From DATARH01 sp963712835 (GTDB taxonomy: Bacteria > Pseudomonadota > Alphaproteobacteria > ATCC43930 > CGMCC-115725), in NCBI GenBank assembly GCA_963712835.1, contig CAVQJJ010000012.1, forward strand, positions 93,774 to 157,773: a DNA stretch of 64,000 bases, in the 5' to 3' direction. Below the pieces are notes generated by a model. It ran no database searches. It worked only from the letters and a program-made list of their open reading frames with translations, and was not told the origin of the DNA. The number at the start of each line of letters is the position of its first letter. Positions within the stretch are counted from its first letter, which is position 1. Both the position numbers and the translations under genes were made by a program. Below are positions 51,466 through 60,080 of the stretch, one piece after another.

Positions 51466-53679
51466 ATGCTACGCTCCCCGGTCGCGGGCAGGCGCGCGCT
51501 GTGCGCGTCGCTCGCTGGATTGTGCCTGCTTTCCATCCCAGCCGTCGCTGACGACCAAACCGCGCAGGCGCCCGCCGCCAGCGGCACACCCCAGACGCCG
51601 GGGCCTGATCCGGTGCCCAATACCTCGTTCGATATCGACGTGGTCGCCAAGCAACTCAACGAAGCGCGCATCAATATCGAGCCGCGCATCGGCGCTTCGA
51701 CCTACACGCTGAGCCAGCCGGCGATCCAGGATTTGCCTTCCGGGTCGAACACGCCGATCGATGACGCGATCCTGCAGATGCCCGGCGTCGACCAGGACAA
51801 CGCCGCCAATAGCGGCCTGCACATCCGCAACGAGCACCTCAACGTGCAATACCGCATCGACGGCGTGATCATCCCCGACGGCGTCAGCTTTTTCGGGCAG
51901 GATTTGGGCACGCGCTTTGTCGATTCGATGCAGCTCATCACCGGCGCATTGCCCGCCGAGTACGGGTTGCGCACCGCCGGCATCATCGACATTCAGAGCA
52001 AGAGCGGGCTGTTTCAGCCCGGCGGCTCGGTCACGCTGTACGGCGGCAGCTATGCGACAATCAACCCGAGCCTCGAATACGGCGGCTCGATCGACGGCTA
52101 CAACTATTTTTTCTCAGGCGACTATCTCGACACCGACCACGGCGTCAACAACACCACCGCAAAATACAACCCGATCCATGATCACAGCGAGCAGACGCAC
52201 GATTTCGCCTATCTCGAGAAGATCATCGACCCAAACAACAAGATCAGCTTCATGGCGGGTGAGTTCAACGCGCAGTTCCAAATCCCCAACAACCCTGGCC
52301 AGCCGGCCTTCGGTGGCATCACCGCAATCAACGGGATGCCGATCTCGGCGTTCAACTCGGCCAATCTCAACGAGCATCAGACCGAAGGCGCGCCGTTCGG
52401 CGCAGTGTCATTCCTGCACTCGGAAGGGCCGTTCGACTTGCAGGTCTCGCTAATCTCGAAATATAGCGACCTGCGCTATCACCCCGACCTACTCGGGGAC
52501 ATCGCTTTCAACGGCATCGGCGAAGACGCGCTGCGCACCAGCTGGGCCAATGATCTGCAGGCCGAAGGCAGCTACCAACTCAATTCCGATCACACGCTAC
52601 GCGCCGGCATCCTCATTAGCGGCGAGCATGTGACCTCAGACACGATGGCGGACGTGCTGGCGCAGACCGGCGTCGACGCGTCGGGCAACCCGATCTTCGC
52701 GACTACCACGACGACCATCGTCGATAACACCGCGAAGACGAGCTACAGCTTCAGCGCCTACGCGCAGGACGAGTGGCATGCGCTCGATACGGTGACGGTC
52801 AATCCTGGGATCCGCTACGACCTCGTCAACGGTTATACGACCGGCAGCCAATTCAGCCCACGGCTCAACACGGTGTGGCAAGCGACGTCGTCGACGACGG
52901 TGCATGCCGGCTACGCGAGCTATTTCACCCCGCCGCCGCAGGAGCTGGTCTCGACCACCGATCTCTCGCTGTTCGCCAACACCAGCGCGGCGCCGGCGGT
53001 CACGCTGAACGGTCCGATCAAGAACGAGAGCGCGCAATATTTCGATGTCGGCGTCACGCAGGAGGCGCTGCCGGGGCTGAGGCTCGGCGCCGACGCGTAC
53101 TACAAGTACGCGCGCAACCTGATCGATGAAGGGCAGTTCGGTTCGCCGGTGGTGTTGACGCCGTTCAACTACCATTTTGGCGTCAACCAGGGGATCGAGT
53201 TGACCGCCAACTACACCGCCGGCAATTTCGAGTTCTACAGCAATCTCGCCATTGCCAAGCAGAAGGCGAAGGACATCGTCTCCGCGCAGTTCAATTTCAC
53301 CCCGTCCGATCTCGCTTCCGCCGACAGCATGTTGGTCAACACCGATCACAGCCAGCTCTACACGGCCTCGGGCGGCGTCGCCTATACCTGGTACGGCACG
53401 CGGTTCGCGCTGGACATGATCGCCGGGTCCGGGCTGCGGGCCCAACCCGCGAACGACACGCAATTCAACGGCGAGACGGTGCCGTCATATGAGCAGGTCA
53501 ACTTGTCGATCTCCCACCGTTTCGCCGAAGCGCCGGGCGGACCGATCACGCTACGCCTTACTGTCGTCAACTTGCTCGACAAGATTTACCTGCTGCGCAG
53601 CCAGACGGGAGTCGGCGTCTTCGCTAACCAGTACGGGCCACGCCGTTCGGTCTTTGCCAGCCTCACCAAGGAGTTTTAA
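51466..53679 (+). CDS. TonB-dependent outer-membrane receptor
   Basis: A 737-residue receptor. A signal peptide (about 28 residues) is followed by a plug domain with DAILQMPGVDQDNAANSGLH, a RNEHLNVQYRIDGVIIP segment and ADYGLRTAG-like strands (LPAEYGLRTAGIIDIQSKSG), then a 22-strand-type barrel ending in SLTKEF with a terminal Phe. It takes up a metal complex or cofactor across the outer membrane, powered by TonB, whose gene follows 33 bases downstream. The ligand is unknown. The start ATG 51466 has GAGG ten bases upstream; the in-frame codon at 51412 is less likely. Confidence 0.93.
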   Translation: MLRSPVAGRRALCASLAGLCLLSIPAVADDQTAQAPAASGTPQTPGPDPVPNTSFDIDVVAKQLNEARINIEPRIGASTYTLSQPAIQDLPSGSNTPIDDAILQMPGVDQDNAANSGLHIRNEHLNVQYRIDGVIIPDGVSFFGQDLGTRFVDSMQLITGALPAEYGLRTAGIIDIQSKSGLFQPGGSVTLYGGSYATINPSLEYGGSIDGYNYFFSGDYLDTDHGVNNTTAKYNPIHDHSEQTHDFAYLEKIIDPNNKISFMAGEFNAQFQIPNNPGQPAFGGITAINGMPISAFNSANLNEHQTEGAPFGAVSFLHSEGPFDLQVSLISKYSDLRYHPDLLGDIAFNGIGEDALRTSWANDLQAEGSYQLNSDHTLRAGILISGEHVTSDTMADVLAQTGVDASGNPIFATTTTTIVDNTAKTSYSFSAYAQDEWHALDTVTVNPGIRYDLVNGYTTGSQFSPRLNTVWQATSSTTVHAGYASYFTPPPQELVSTTDLSLFANTSAAPAVTLNGPIKNESAQYFDVGVTQEALPGLRLGADAYYKYARNLIDEGQFGSPVVLTPFNYHFGVNQGIELTANYTAGNFEFYSNLAIAKQKAKDIVSAQFNFTPSDLASADSMLVNTDHSQLYTASGGVAYTWYGTRFALDMIAGSGLRAQPANDTQFNGETVPSYEQVNLSISHRFAEAPGGPITLRLTVVNLLDKIYLLRSQTGVGVFANQYGPRRSVFASLTKEF

Positions 53680-53712
53680 GGTGCGGATGAACGGCATCTC
53701 GAGGATGGGCGG

Positions 53713-54432
53713 TTGAGACGTACCCTACCCTTCTCCGCCGCCGCGCATGGGCTGCTGATCGCGCTGCTGTTCCTGTTTCCCATGACGGTGAGCACGCCGC
53801 CGCAGCTCGATCTGTCGAAAGCGGTCTCCGTCGTGTTCGCGCCCCCGCAGCAGCCGACGCCGCCCGCGCCGCCGCCGCCACCGCCGCCGAAGGTCGTCGA
53901 ACAGCCGCCGGAACCGCCGGCGCCACCGCTACCGATCGAGCAACCGCCCCCGCCGCCCGCGCCGGTGGCCGAGACCCCGCCGCCACCACCGCCAAAGTCC
54001 GAGCCCAAGCCGATCCCCAAGCCGCATCCGCGGCCGCAGCCGGTGCAACAAGCCGTGCAACCGATGCCGCAGCTGCCGTTGCCGCTGCCCGCTCAGCCGG
54101 GACCGCAAATGGCGTCGATCCCCTCGCCGCCGCCCACGGCGACGATCAGCCCCGACTACCGCACGCTGCTCAGCGGCTGGCTCGAAAGCCACAAGCGCTA
54201 CCCGGAGGATGCACGTCAGCGCGGCGAGGAAGGACGCGTGGTGCTGCGCTTCCGGGTCGACCGTTATGGCCGAGTGCTCGACTATCAGGTGGTGAGCAGC
54301 AGCGGCTATGCCGATCTCGACCAATCGGTCGAAAACATGATGCGCGGCGCGACGATGCCGCCTTTTCCGCCCAGCATGACCACGCCGGAAATCGAGGTCT
54401 CGGTGTCGATCCGTTTCGGCCTGTCGCGATAG
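53713..54432 (+). CDS. tonB: TonB family energy transducer
   Basis: A 239-residue protein with an N-terminal anchor (PFSAAAHGLLIALLFLFP), a long Pro-rich spacer (about residues 45-135, with runs of Pro and Pro-Lys) and a C-terminal TonB domain containing YPEDARQRGEEGRVVLRFRV, a VDR-Y-GRV segment and YADLDQSVENMMR. It links the proton motive force to the outer-membrane receptor encoded just upstream. Starts at TTG 53713, the only start that gives the anchor. Probably dedicated to this receptor. Confidence 0.93.
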   Translation: MRRTLPFSAAAHGLLIALLFLFPMTVSTPPQLDLSKAVSVVFAPPQQPTPPAPPPPPPPKVVEQPPEPPAPPLPIEQPPPPPAPVAETPPPPPPKSEPKPIPKPHPRPQPVQQAVQPMPQLPLPLPAQPGPQMASIPSPPPTATISPDYRTLLSGWLESHKRYPEDARQRGEEGRVVLRFRVDRYGRVLDYQVVSSSGYADLDQSVENMMRGATMPPFPPSMTTPEIEVSVSIRFGLSR

Positions 54433-54522
54433 GATGGAGGGCGTCGCCGGCCGCCGGGTTCACACGAAAATGACGAGCCGGCGGTCGCAAAAAGTGGCAA
54501 TCGCCGCAAGCAAGCCTCACAA

Positions 54523-55260
54523 ATGCGCGCCATGGCCGATCCCCACGCGCGCAGCCAACCGTTCCGGCGTCTGATCCCGCTTGTCCTGTTATTCGCCGCC
54601 GCCGGCGCGTTTCTGCTCGTCGGCGGCCGGCATTACCTGACCTTTGCGTCGCTGACGCAGAATCGTGAGTTCCTCAACGATCTGGTGGCGCGCGGCGGCG
54701 TGCTGGCGGTGATTGGGTTCATCCTCGGCTATGCCGGGCTGACCGCGCTGTCGGTGCCGGGGGCGATGCTGATGACCCTGGCCAGCGGGTTCCTGTTCGG
54801 GCCGTGGCTGGGAGCGCTCTACGCGCTGATTGGCGCGACCGCCGGTGCAAGCGCCGTGTTCCTCGCCGCACGCGCCGGGCTGGCGAGCCTCGCGGAGCGT
54901 GCCGGGCCGCGCGTACACCGGCTCAAGACGGGGTTTCGCGAGGAAGCGCTCAGCTATCTTCTCGTGCTGCGGCTCGTGCCGGTGTTTCCGTTCTGGCTCG
55001 TCAACCTCGTTGCCGGCGCAAGCGGCATGAGCCTGTTTGTCTACATGACCGCGACATTCTTCGGGATGATCCCCGGCGCGCTGGTCTATGCCGGAATCGG
55101 CAACGGGGTCGGCGATTTGATCGCCGCCGGCCAACATCCCGACCCCTACACAATCTTCCAGCCATACATTCTGTTGCCGCTGATCGGCCTCGCGGCACTG
55201 TCGCTGCTGCCCGTCTTTTACAGGCGCTGGATCGGGCGGCGGCACGAAGCGGCGCGGTGA
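54523..55260 (+). CDS. TVP38/TMEM64 family membrane protein
   Basis: A 245-residue inner-membrane protein of the VTT/DedA-related type: GYAGLTALSVPGAMLMTLASGFLFGP, GATAGASAVFLAARAG and LRLVPVFPFWLVNLVAGASGM. These contain the re-entrant loop segments and the conserved Pro and Arg seen in TVP38 proteins. It likely acts in lipid scrambling or transport. Starts at ATG 54523; an ATG three codons later is also possible. The next gene's ATG overlaps its TGA. Confidence 0.9.
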   Translation: MRAMADPHARSQPFRRLIPLVLLFAAAGAFLLVGGRHYLTFASLTQNREFLNDLVARGGVLAVIGFILGYAGLTALSVPGAMLMTLASGFLFGPWLGALYALIGATAGASAVFLAARAGLASLAERAGPRVHRLKTGFREEALSYLLVLRLVPVFPFWLVNLVAGASGMSLFVYMTATFFGMIPGALVYAGIGNGVGDLIAAGQHPDPYTIFQPYILLPLIGLAALSLLPVFYRRWIGRRHEAAR

Positions 55261-56678
55261 TGGCGACGCTTCGCCCCGATCTCTGCGTGATCGGCGCCGG
55301 CGCGGGCGGCTTGGCGGTCGCCGCGGGCGCAGTGCAGATGGGGGCACGTGTCGTCCTCGTCGAGCGCGGCGAGATGGGCGGCGATTGCCTCAATGTCGGC
55401 TGTGTGCCGTCGAAATCGCTGATCGCCGCGGCGGCGCTGGCGCACCAGTGGCGGCGCGGCGGCGAGATGGGTGTCGCGTATGCGCCGCCAAACATCGATG
55501 TGGCGGCGGTCGGCGACGGCGTCGCACGTGTCGTCGCCGGCCTCGCCCCGCATGACTCGGTCGAAAGGTTCGAAGGGCTGGGCGTGACGGTCTTGCGCGC
55601 GGAAGCGAGGTTCATCAACGCGCGGACGGTGCGCGCCGGCGACGCGGACATTTGCGCCCGGCGGTTTGTCGTCGCCACAGGCTCGGCGCCGCTGATCCCG
55701 CCGATTCCCGGGTTTGACGGCGTGCCCTATTTCACCAACGAAACCATCTTTGCCAACCGTACGACTTTGGCGCACGTGATCATCATCGGCGGCGGCGCGG
55801 TCGGCATCGAATTGGCGCAGGCCTATCGCCGGCTGGGCAGCGAGGTCACGGTGCTCGACCAGCGCCCCATTCTCTCTCGCGAGGAGCCGGAACTCGTCGC
55901 CATGCTGGCGGAAAGGCTGCGGTTGGAGGGTGTGACGATGCGACCGTCATCGCCGATCGCCGCGGTCGAGCGCAGCGGCGACGGCGTCGCTGTCATGCTT
56001 GCCAACGGCGAGTGCATCGCCGGCTCGCATCTCCTGGTCGCCGCTGGGCGCCGGCCCAACACCGAAGCGCTCGATCTCGCCGCCGCCGGCATCGCCGCGA
56101 CCCGTCACGGCATCACCGTTGATGCTCGGCTGCGCACCACAAACCGCCGCGTCTTCGCGATCGGCGACGTCGTCGCGGGCGGGCCGCAATTCACCCATGT
56201 CGCGCTCTACCACGCCGGGATCGTCATTCGGAACGCGCTGTTCCGCTTGCCGGCGAAGGTGGATTACCGCGCGCTGCCCGCGGTCACCTACAGCGACCCC
56301 GAGCTCGCCACGGTGGGCATGCGCGAAGCGGCCGCTCGTAACGCCTATGGCGACAAAATTCGCGTGCTGCAGTGGAGCTTCTCCGAAAATGACCGCGCCC
56401 AGACGGAGCGTGACACCATCGGCATGGTCAAAGTCATCACCGCCGCGAAAGGCCGCATCCTCGGCGCGTCGATCCTCGGGACCGGCGCCGGCGACCAGAT
56501 CACGAGCTGGGCGCTGGCCATCGCGCAGCGGCTCAAGGTCGGCGTGATCGCCAATCTGGTCATGCCCTACCCAACCCGCAGCGAGGCCGGCAAACGCGCC
56601 GCCGGCAGTTTTTATACCCCGTCCCTGTTCTCCCCGCGCACGCGCCGGCTTGTCCGTCTGCTCGCGCGCTTCGGCTGA
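55260..56678 (+). CDS. Dihydrolipoamide-dehydrogenase-like FAD-dependent disulfide oxidoreductase
   Basis: A 472-residue flavoprotein. The N-terminal FAD loop is CVIGAGAGGLAVAAGA, the redox pair Cys43/Cys48 lies in GGDCLNVGCVPSKSL, the NAD loop is IIIGGGAVGIELAQAY and the second FAD site is VFAIGDVV. At the C-terminus, where such enzymes have His-Pro-Thr-x-Ser-Glu, the sequence has MPYPTRSEAGKRAA, that is Tyr in place of the catalytic His. This branch is often found fused or beside a TVP38-type membrane protein, as here. The substrate is not known; mercuric reductase activity is unlikely as the terminal Cys pair is missing. Confidence 0.9.
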   Translation: MATLRPDLCVIGAGAGGLAVAAGAVQMGARVVLVERGEMGGDCLNVGCVPSKSLIAAAALAHQWRRGGEMGVAYAPPNIDVAAVGDGVARVVAGLAPHDSVERFEGLGVTVLRAEARFINARTVRAGDADICARRFVVATGSAPLIPPIPGFDGVPYFTNETIFANRTTLAHVIIIGGGAVGIELAQAYRRLGSEVTVLDQRPILSREEPELVAMLAERLRLEGVTMRPSSPIAAVERSGDGVAVMLANGECIAGSHLLVAAGRRPNTEALDLAAAGIAATRHGITVDARLRTTNRRVFAIGDVVAGGPQFTHVALYHAGIVIRNALFRLPAKVDYRALPAVTYSDPELATVGMREAAARNAYGDKIRVLQWSFSENDRAQTERDTIGMVKVITAAKGRILGASILGTGAGDQITSWALAIAQRLKVGVIANLVMPYPTRSEAGKRAAGSFYTPSLFSPRTRRLVRLLARFG

Positions 56679-56691
56679 GGGAGTAACCGCG

Positions 56692-58101
56692 ATGTTCCTG
56701 CGCAGCCTGTCCGCCCGCCTCTTGGTGCTGACCGTGTTCTTCGTGATGCTGGGCGAGGTGCTGATCTTTGTGCCCTCGGTCGCGCGCTACCGCATGACCT
56801 ATTTCGAGGACCACATTGCCGCCGCGCATATCGCGACCCTGGCGCTGATCGCCAGCCCCAGCGGGAAGCTCAACCAGGCGCTGACCGACGAGCTGCTCGC
56901 CGAAGTCGGCGCGCATTCCGTGACGCTGCACCGACCGAACGGCATGGTGCAGATGCTCGACAGCACCGCGCTCGAAAAACCCGATCTCGACATTATTCTC
57001 GCGGGCGGCGGCAACGTGCCGCGAATGATCGGGCACTCGTTCGCGACGTTGTTTTCGAGCGGCAATCGCGTCATGCGGGTGGTCGGCATGTCGCCCTTCG
57101 AGCCCGACACCAAGGTTGAAATCCTTCTGGACGAAGCACCGCTGCGCGAGGCGATGTGGCGGTTTGGCGGCCGCATCTTCCAGCTTTCGATCATCCTTTC
57201 GGTGATGGCGGCGGTGCTGGTCTATCTGAGCCTGCAATGGCTGCTGGTGCGGCCGATGCGCCGTATCACCGCGAGCATGGCGTCGTTCAGTCTCGACCCG
57301 GAAGATGCATCGCGCGTGATTACCCCGCGCGGCGGACGGGACGAGATCGGCCAGGCCGAGAAGGAGCTTGCGGCGATGCAGGAAACCGTCCGCCACGCGC
57401 TCGGTCAGCGCGCCCGGCTCGCCGCTCTCGGCACGGCGGTCACCAAGATCAACCATGATCTGCGCAACATCCTGGCGGCGGCGCGGCTGGTGACCGATGG
57501 CCTCACGACCAGCGCCGCGCCCGAGGTCAGAAAGGTTGCGCCGGGCCTCATCGACGCCATCGACCGGGCCATTGCCTTGTGCAGCCGCACGCTCGATTTC
57601 GCGCGCGACGGCGCGCCGCCCTTCGCGCCGAGCCGCTTTGCGCTGCGCTCGTTGATCGAGGAGATCGGCCCAGCGCTGCCGGTCTCCGACGAGCAGATGG
57701 CGATCGAGCTCGACATGCCTGCGGATTTCGCGGTCAAGGCCGACCGTGACCAGATCTACCGCGTGTTCCTCAACCTTGTGCGCAATTCGGCAGAGGCCGG
57801 GGCGCATAGACTGCGCATCAGCGGGATCCGAGATGGTGGAAATGCCATCATTGATGTGGCCGATGACGGGCCGGGCCTGCCGCCGCGCGCCCGCGAAAAC
57901 CTGTTCCGGCCTTTCGCCGCCTCCGCGCGCCCCGGCAGCAATGGCCTCGGGCTGGCGATCGCGCGCGAGCTGATGCGGCTGCACGGCGGCGAGTTGGCGC
58001 TGGTCGCCTCGACCGGCAACGGCACGACATTCCGCATCACCATGCCGGCGGCGAAGAAGGCGCCGGCCAGGGCCGCAAACCGAGCGGTGACGGCGAAATG
58101 A
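56692..58101 (+). CDS. Sensor histidine kinase
   Basis: A 469-residue membrane kinase. Two helices (residues ~9-30 and ~160-185) bracket a periplasmic domain, followed by a HAMP-like linker with RPMRRITASM, a dimerisation helix with the phosphoacceptor His255 in KINHDLRNILAAAR, and an ATPase domain with NLVRNSAEAG, DDGPGLPP and a Gly-Leu-Gly-Leu-Ala-Ile lid. No response regulator gene is next to it. It begins 13 bases after the oxidoreductase gene and may respond to the process that pair performs. Confidence 0.92.
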   Translation: MFLRSLSARLLVLTVFFVMLGEVLIFVPSVARYRMTYFEDHIAAAHIATLALIASPSGKLNQALTDELLAEVGAHSVTLHRPNGMVQMLDSTALEKPDLDIILAGGGNVPRMIGHSFATLFSSGNRVMRVVGMSPFEPDTKVEILLDEAPLREAMWRFGGRIFQLSIILSVMAAVLVYLSLQWLLVRPMRRITASMASFSLDPEDASRVITPRGGRDEIGQAEKELAAMQETVRHALGQRARLAALGTAVTKINHDLRNILAAARLVTDGLTTSAAPEVRKVAPGLIDAIDRAIALCSRTLDFARDGAPPFAPSRFALRSLIEEIGPALPVSDEQMAIELDMPADFAVKADRDQIYRVFLNLVRNSAEAGAHRLRISGIRDGGNAIIDVADDGPGLPPRARENLFRPFAASARPGSNGLGLAIARELMRLHGGELALVASTGNGTTFRITMPAAKKAPARAANRAVTAK

Positions 58102-59343
58102 CTAATCGAGCACCAAGGTCAGCGATTTGAGATAGGCGCTCTCGGCGAGCGCCATGTGTACCGGGTGGTCGGCCCCGGCGCCGGCCTCGCGCAAAATGCG
58201 GCCTGTACGTCCGGCATCGGCGAGACCGCGCCGCGCTGCCTCGGCGAAATCGGCGGCCGGCACATTGTGCGAGCACGACGCCAGGAACACGACGCCACCC
58301 GGCGTCGCCACGCTAGCGGCGAGCCGCGCTAGCTTGCGGTAGCCGCGCAGCGCCGCCGGCACGTCCCGCCGCGAACGCGCGAAGGCCGGCGGGTCAGCGA
58401 CCACGACATCAAAGCGCTCACCGGATGCGGCAAGCGAAGCGGCCTCGGCGAAGACCTCGGCGCGGCGGAATTCGCAGATGTCTCCGACAGCATTGGCTCG
58501 CGCCGCCTCGGCGGCGAGCGTGAGCGCGCCGTCCGACCGGTCGATTCCAGTCACCGAGGATGCGCCGGCGCAGGCCGCGGCAACCGCGAATCCGCCGGAA
58601 TAGCAGTAAAGATCGATGACCCGCGCGCCGCGCGACAAGTGGGCGACAAAGCCGCGATTGTCGCGCTGGTCGAAAAACCAGCCGGTCTTCTGGCCGCCGA
58701 GCACGTCGGCCATAAAGGTGACACCGTTTTCCTCGACCGGCACCGGCCCGTCGATCGCGCCGAGCGCGACGCGCACGTCCGACACCAGGCCTTCGAGCGC
58801 ACGCGCCGGGCTGTCATTGCGCAGCACGATCGCTCCCGGCAAGAGGAGCGCGGTGAGCGCGTCGATAATCGCCGGTTCCAAGCGATCCATGCCCGCCGAG
58901 TTGGCCTGCACCACCAGCACTTTCCCAAATCGGTCGACCACCAGCCCAGGCAGCCCGTCCGCCTCGGCATGGACCAGCCGGTAATAGGGCGCGGAATAGA
59001 GTCGCTCGCGCAGTTTTAAGGCGCGCTCCAGGCGGCGCAGCAGAAAGCGCCGGCCGATCGGCCGCGCCGCGTCGCGATCGAGCAGGCGGGCGGCGAGCAG
59101 CGTGTGCGGGTTGAACATCGCCACCCCGAGCGGGCGCCCATCGGCGCGCTTCAACGTCACGAGGCCGCCGGGCGGCAGCGCCTTGGCCGCCGCGTCCATT
59201 TGCACCTCGTTGGAATAGACCCACGGGTGCCCGGTCTCCGCGCGGCGATGGCCACCCGGCAACAAGGTCACCACCGGCCGCGCCGGAGGGTCGTCTTCCG
59301 GCGGCGGGGCCGCGGGAGCTTCGGCGATAGCGAGGCTGGTCAT
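58102..59343 (-). CDS. rlmI: 23S rRNA cytosine-C5 methyltransferase, RlmI-like
   Basis: A 413-residue rRNA methyltransferase. An N-terminal PUA domain starts GGHRRAETGHPWVYSNEV, then an EEHAD-type segment APYYRLVHAEADGLPGLVVDR; the SAM domain has VIDLYCYSGGFAVAAA, VVADPPAFARSR (the catalytic neighbourhood) and the late FLASCSHNV with the catalytic Cys. This is the RlmI/YccW family, which methylates C1962 of 23S rRNA in E. coli. The closing VHMALAESAYLKSLTL segment is normal. It converges with the kinase gene and ends directly beside it. Confidence 0.9.
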   Translation of the reverse strand: MTSLAIAEAPAAPPPEDDPPARPVVTLLPGGHRRAETGHPWVYSNEVQMDAAAKALPPGGLVTLKRADGRPLGVAMFNPHTLLAARLLDRDAARPIGRRFLLRRLERALKLRERLYSAPYYRLVHAEADGLPGLVVDRFGKVLVVQANSAGMDRLEPAIIDALTALLLPGAIVLRNDSPARALEGLVSDVRVALGAIDGPVPVEENGVTFMADVLGGQKTGWFFDQRDNRGFVAHLSRGARVIDLYCYSGGFAVAAACAGASSVTGIDRSDGALTLAAEAARANAVGDICEFRRAEVFAEAASLAASGERFDVVVADPPAFARSRRDVPAALRGYRKLARLAASVATPGGVVFLASCSHNVPAADFAEAARRGLADAGRTGRILREAGAGADHPVHMALAESAYLKSLTLVLD

Positions 59344-59501
59344 GCAATCTTTCCGGTTCGGCGGGCGGCGATTAGGCCCGGACGCCTCGCAAAGTCAAAC
59401 GCTATCGCCGCGGAATGGCTGCCGCGACAGCCTTCGATCTTGCCTTGCGGGCCTGGGGTAGAGTAGTTGTTCCCGCCCTCGCGGCGAAAAGCCGCCGATA
59501 T

Positions 59502-59578
59502 GCGCCCGTAGCTCAACTGGATAGAGCGCCTGACTACGGATCAGGAGGTTAGGGGTTCGACTCCTCTCGGGCGCGCCA
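59502..59578 (+). tRNA. tRNA-Arg (anticodon ACG)
   Basis: A 77-base cloverleaf with acceptor GCGCCCG paired to CGGGCGC, D-arm GCTC...GAGC, anticodon stem CCTGA/TCAGG around the loop CTACGGA (anticodon ACG), T-arm AGGGG/CCTCT (one mismatch) with TTCGACT loop, and an encoded CCA end at 59576-59578. The A34 is probably edited to inosine to read CGN codons, as in most bacteria. Confidence 0.96.
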
Positions 59579-60080
59579 ATCTTCTCAAGCACTTAGCGGA
59601 GATGGCTGGCGACTTAAGCTCACCATAAGCTCGCCTATCAGCCACGCTTCGTTCTGGTGGCACGATGAGACATGGGACAGCACCTTCGCCCTACTCCCGG
59701 CCGTTCGCGCACTACGTCGCCCGCGAGGTTGTCTTGGCGAATGCCCTGATACGAGAGGCGCATCACCTTGTCCGCGGTCCACGAGGCTACGTGGCGCCGT
59801 CGCCATTCTGCCTGATGGCTTGGCTACCGAACCTCCCGCTCACTGCCGGCTCGTTTCCGGCCATGATCCTTGCGGGATGGCGGGCTCGGATATTCTATCG
59901 CGCCGATTGCGGAGGCCGTCGAACTCCGGCTGCGATCGGCGCAGAGCCCGCCGACACCCTCGGCCATCGGGGGGGCCTGGGCTGCGGCAAGCTCGCGCCT
60001 CCGGAGGTTACCGGGCGGCGCGGACGAAACCCACGCCCGATCCGGCACGGTGGGTTCGCGGGCGGCAGCCGGCGCACTCC
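59579..60080. other. 500-base gap after tRNA-Arg
   Basis: No gene can be supported. Open frames on both strands lack recognisable domains, and have irregular composition rich in Arg, Gly and Pro. No repeat of the tRNA 3' end was found here, so there is no sign of an integrated element at this tRNA within the window. Confidence 0.55.

Noticed and set aside
59481..59500. Small GCGGC-GAAA-type hairpin before tRNA-Arg as an RNA gene or attenuator
   Set aside because: Only four or five pairs and no T-run; probably chance in GC-rich DNA.
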